Origin: Undaria pinnatifida
Taxonomy: Eukaryota > Sar > Phaeophyceae > Laminariales > Alariaceae
Direction: 5' to 3'
Assembly: GCA_012845835.1 (NCBI GenBank)
Contig: JABAKD010000013.1
Span: 12,049,701-12,113,700, forward strand
DNA length: 64,000 nucleotides
Positions 9,264-64,000 of the stretch are shown in pieces (the stretch's first letter is position 1; each line of letters starts with the position of its first letter). Below the pieces are notes generated by a model. That model saw only the letters and a list, made by a program, of their open reading frames with translations. It did not search any database and was not told where the DNA came from. The position numbers and the translations under genes are program-made.

Positions 9264-12134
9264 GGTCTGTATAGGTAACTATATTGTTATACTGGCAACC
9301 CTTTGGGGTATTGATTATAGTATAGCGACCAAAAAATAGTGACGGATGATTGCGATAATTTCAAGCGTAGACCTGTATCGTACGAGTATTGTAACATGAG
9401 CGCCCAGCAACAGTGCCGAGTAGGATCATTCATGCCGCACCCGTCCCGTTCGTACAGTATACGACGAGTCTCTTGCGTTTGTCTGTTTACATGCATTCAT
9501 ATAGTTCGGACACCATTTTTTTCGTCATGTATCGCCAACCAGCGGCGTGTGGCCGATTAAGCCGTCAGTCGGCAATTTTTGTTTCAATTTTTTTTTTCCC
9601 CTCTCAAGTCCCAACAAGGGGTTGATATTGAACAAAAACAAAACCTTGGTTGGGTAGGGGTGGGGCAATGCAAGGATTTTCCTTCGGAGTGGATTTATAA
9701 GATGGAGTCGTTTGTTGTATGCATGCAGCGTGCTTTGGTGGGGGTCAGGGGGCTGTTGCACCAAATTTCGGTTACAATGATGCTGCAATTTAGGTATTAG
9801 CCCGCCTAACGCAAACGCCGTAGTTTGTGTTAAACAACATCTATCTCTTCCTTCTTAATACGCCGCCTTACTTGATTGAAGCCTGGAAACGTAAACAGAT
9901 AAGCGTACTCAACTAGTCTAGCAAACACTCGAAAGTAGACTTTTACTTTGCTTCAAGCGGAATCACAAACGAAGCAGACTCAGATTTTCTGAAAATCCGA
10001 TAATATTCCATACCCCGTGAGGAAGAACCCAAGGAGTACACTCTTAGGAACTCATACGACTTCAACGAAGCTTAGCCCCCTTGGTGCTCAAGTGGAAAAC
10101 GTTGACAATACACAAAATTGCCGAAAGCAGAACCGGTGACATGAAGCAGAGCGCCCTTTCTGCCGGATAGAGGGTGTGCTGACTAGTGTGTCCACTAGTG
10201 TGTTCAAAGCGCAACGGTAGGATCCACACCAACATGTATCCGCACGGCATTCTCACACTGTTGGTAGCACAATATGTACAGCTACAGGCTCTTCCTAGAC
10301 GGTTGATACTAATATCGAAAATCTCTTGTCTTTGGTCGATGGGCCTCGAGAGGGTTGAGGTAACATTTTTTGTTTGATGGAGACAAAAACAAAAAGGTGA
10401 AAGTGCTGTCTCCTGACGTATGTTCATGCTCGTAGCAAATGTCAACCTACCACACACGCTGGGTTGTCGTAGCTTCTGCAGGCCTCGTTCGCCCCCGAGC
10501 CCATGCGGTGGGTTTACCTCGTTTTTCTCCTCTGCAGCTGGGTGCCAAAGTCTCTGGTTTATTGCTTCACTCCAATGAAGGATACGCTAGGATGGAGCTC
10601 GAGCTGAGAGTAGGATCAGTGCAATGCTATTACCGTGAATACGATGATGCCGTGTAGGAGTGCACGATGGTGTGGGGGATGACGTGTGACTTGCTTTGCG
10701 TGATGTCTCGTAAGCAATACTCAAGTCACTTGCACGAAGGAAACGCTACGGCGACGGAGCTCGAGCTGAGAGAAGGGTCAATGCGATGCTATCGCTGTGA
10801 ATGCGATGCTGGCGTGGTGGAGTAATCGACGGTGTTAGGGGGGTGGGGTGTGACGTGCTTTTGGGTGACGTTTCATCAGCAATACTCAACTTGTGTAATA
10901 CGCTGCCAGAGAACAGAGGTTGAGCTGAGGGTAGAGCTTTGAGCTCAGAGTAGGGTATGATAGGGGTCGAGCAGAGAGCAAGGCCGATGCTAGGCTATCG
11001 CGAATGAAAATGCTATCGTGCGCGGTGAGGGCGTGGTCTACATATTTAAGTTCCAATAATTATCACTTAAACTCGTCAAATGGAGGGTGCTTCAAACGTT
11101 GTTTGAGTATAGACAGTAAAAAAAGTGTCATGAGTCCCATACTTGTAGGTAAACAGGTTTTCACGATTCCTATAGTAAAGGGTGCTTCAATTTTTTCAAG
11201 TAGATAATAGTTGTTTTATAGAAGTCCAAGCCCCGAATGGGAAAGTTGAAAAGTAAACGCTTACTGTAGGAACTGAACCCCACCGCAAGATGTCCACGCG
11301 CAACATCTCGCACGAGCTGACATTCGTGCCACTTGCTCTTGGTGAACGGAATAGTACACGGGAAATAATGACTGTAACGACAAAAAGCTATTTACAGCAG
11401 ACTTTCCATCTTACACTGTGGCGACATCACACCAGCAAAACCGCAAACTACTTTTTTATATTTACGAACACACGCAATAGCAGCAGCAACAACAGCAACA
11501 TCACCGCAGACGTTTTTGTCGTTGTTGCTGACTATCGCCCGTGTCTCGTGCCGCCGTAGAACGTAGGCATGCCGCCGTTTTGTCTTCACCTTGGCTTTTC
11601 CTTCCTCGGACACGGTGCATGAAAAAGCACGCCGCCTTTGTTTGCTCGCACCAACGTTAGGCAACTCCAATAAACGCTCTACACAAGAGCTTCCACTACA
11701 TACCCGCAACAACATCACGCGCGACGTTACCCCGCGCCTTGACATCCCTTCCCCCCGCGCCCAAGCGTACTCAGGTATAGGAAATGCCAAAAAAACACAA
11801 CAACGCCGTTCGCTTGGGCTCGCATCAAAGATGTGGGTTGACGGTCTAGGTTTGTCCCGTCAAGGCCTCTTCAGACGTAGAATACGAGTTTTAGTATGAA
11901 TTGAAGCGGCCCTTGACGGCTGTCCGTAAAAAAAGTCAAGAGTGCCGTCAATCGACATATTTGCTTTAAACAGTGTCTCTACTACATTGAGCAACGATAC
12001 ACCAGGTATGTACGCGCGACACGTTACCGCGCCTCGGCATCCCCCGTCCCAAAATACGTCCTAGTACCCATCCGAAATACAGCCCAACCACCCTTGAATA
12101 GAAACAGCTACCAGCTAGCAAAAACAAATTGGCT
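9264..12134. other. Non-coding flank downstream of HYDIN
   Basis: No ORF with a recognisable domain. It contains a tandem duplication of period about 168 bp at 10590-10920 (motif 'ggagctcgagctgagag' at 10590 and 10757), a pair of diverged copies about 296 bp apart ('cgacgttacc.cgcgcc' near 11722 and 12018) and one copy of the 'gacgg...ccgtc' hairpin family (11840-11960). The HYDIN 3' UTR must start at 12134 downward; no clear polyadenylation signal is seen. Confidence 0.6.
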
Positions 12135-63533
<51,399 letters not shown>

Positions 63534-64000
63534 CTATTTTTCAGCGAGGGTGGAAGGAGGTTGAGTAAGGGGTACAAGGGGGGCATGGGGTGGCATTTCT
63601 CTACGGTGTTTTTGGATAATTGAACTTTTGAAACCGGAAACGATGACAGAATTATCGTACTGCCATGTACAAAGGTGGGGTTTAGCGGTGTCGTATGTGC
63701 AGCTCGATGCAAGAGACAAAAAATAAGGGGGGGGGGCGTGTCGGCGAAATGTGAGCCCCTCTCCTGCCTAAGACTTTGCATCAACTACCCCAGCAACAGT
63801 TTGATGGGTCTCTTTCCAAGCGTATACAGTCGGCAGTGGGATCACAAAATCGGCACTATTTTTCGAGCATACCGACGATTTGAACTGGGGGAAAACACGT
63901 TCGTCTTTACGGTACCAGGTAGTATTTGTTTACAGTCGCATAATCATTGACCCGAGTCAGTTTTCGAGCGTACCGAAAATAAAATAACTGAGGGGGAAAA

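Overview
The window is a piece of a repeat-rich eukaryotic nuclear genome. It is dominated by one very large, intron-rich gene on the minus strand. From about 63.5 kb down to a stop codon at 12135 I can place 28 coding exons with in-phase splice junctions. They total 5076 nt, or 1691 residues plus TAA, and encode the C-terminal part of HYDIN, the giant ASH/MSP-domain protein of the ciliary central pair apparatus. The 5' part of the gene lies beyond base 64000. Exon order follows the animal HYDIN order from the 'DWDD' linker region to the C-terminus. Coding sequence is only about 10% of the gene span and introns average about 1.7 kb (0.3 to 5.8 kb). A motile-cilium gene, GC-rich exons, long introns and the retroelement types suggest a flagellate-producing stramenopile, most likely a brown alga. 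That placement is an inference, not a proof.

The introns are packed with repeats. Pentanucleotide CCCGA/GGGTC satellites lie at 20.7-21.6, 26.8-27.1, 51.3-52.6 and 61.1-61.4 kb, each inside the same degenerate flanking unit. There is a nearly full-length but rearranged LINE at 42.8-46.0 kb, plus two 5'-truncated LINE tails that tightly flank exon 21. At least two TIR-bearing MITE-like families are present, together with hairpin-forming units, a (GACA)n array and several minisatellites.

The most unusual pattern is that at least ten of the 28 exons have degenerate local copies of their own exon-intron edge inside a neighbouring intron. These copies carry the splice site and 20-90 nt of exon, often as a short array. 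I call them exon-edge echoes. They look like the footprint of repeated short-range duplication across splice junctions, which both enlarges introns and seeds decoy splice sites.

Downstream of HYDIN (1-12134) I find no intact gene. This flank holds copies of a 290-bp tRNA-like (B-box) tandem repeat. Between two blocks of it lies a decayed minus-strand element with a NADAR (YbiA/DUF1768-like) pseudodomain at 7.7-8.2 kb, a 36-bp coding repeat, and a Ty3/gypsy pol tail joined to a chromodomain at 5.7-6.2 kb. The rest is diverged tandem repeats and homopolymer or microsatellite tracts.
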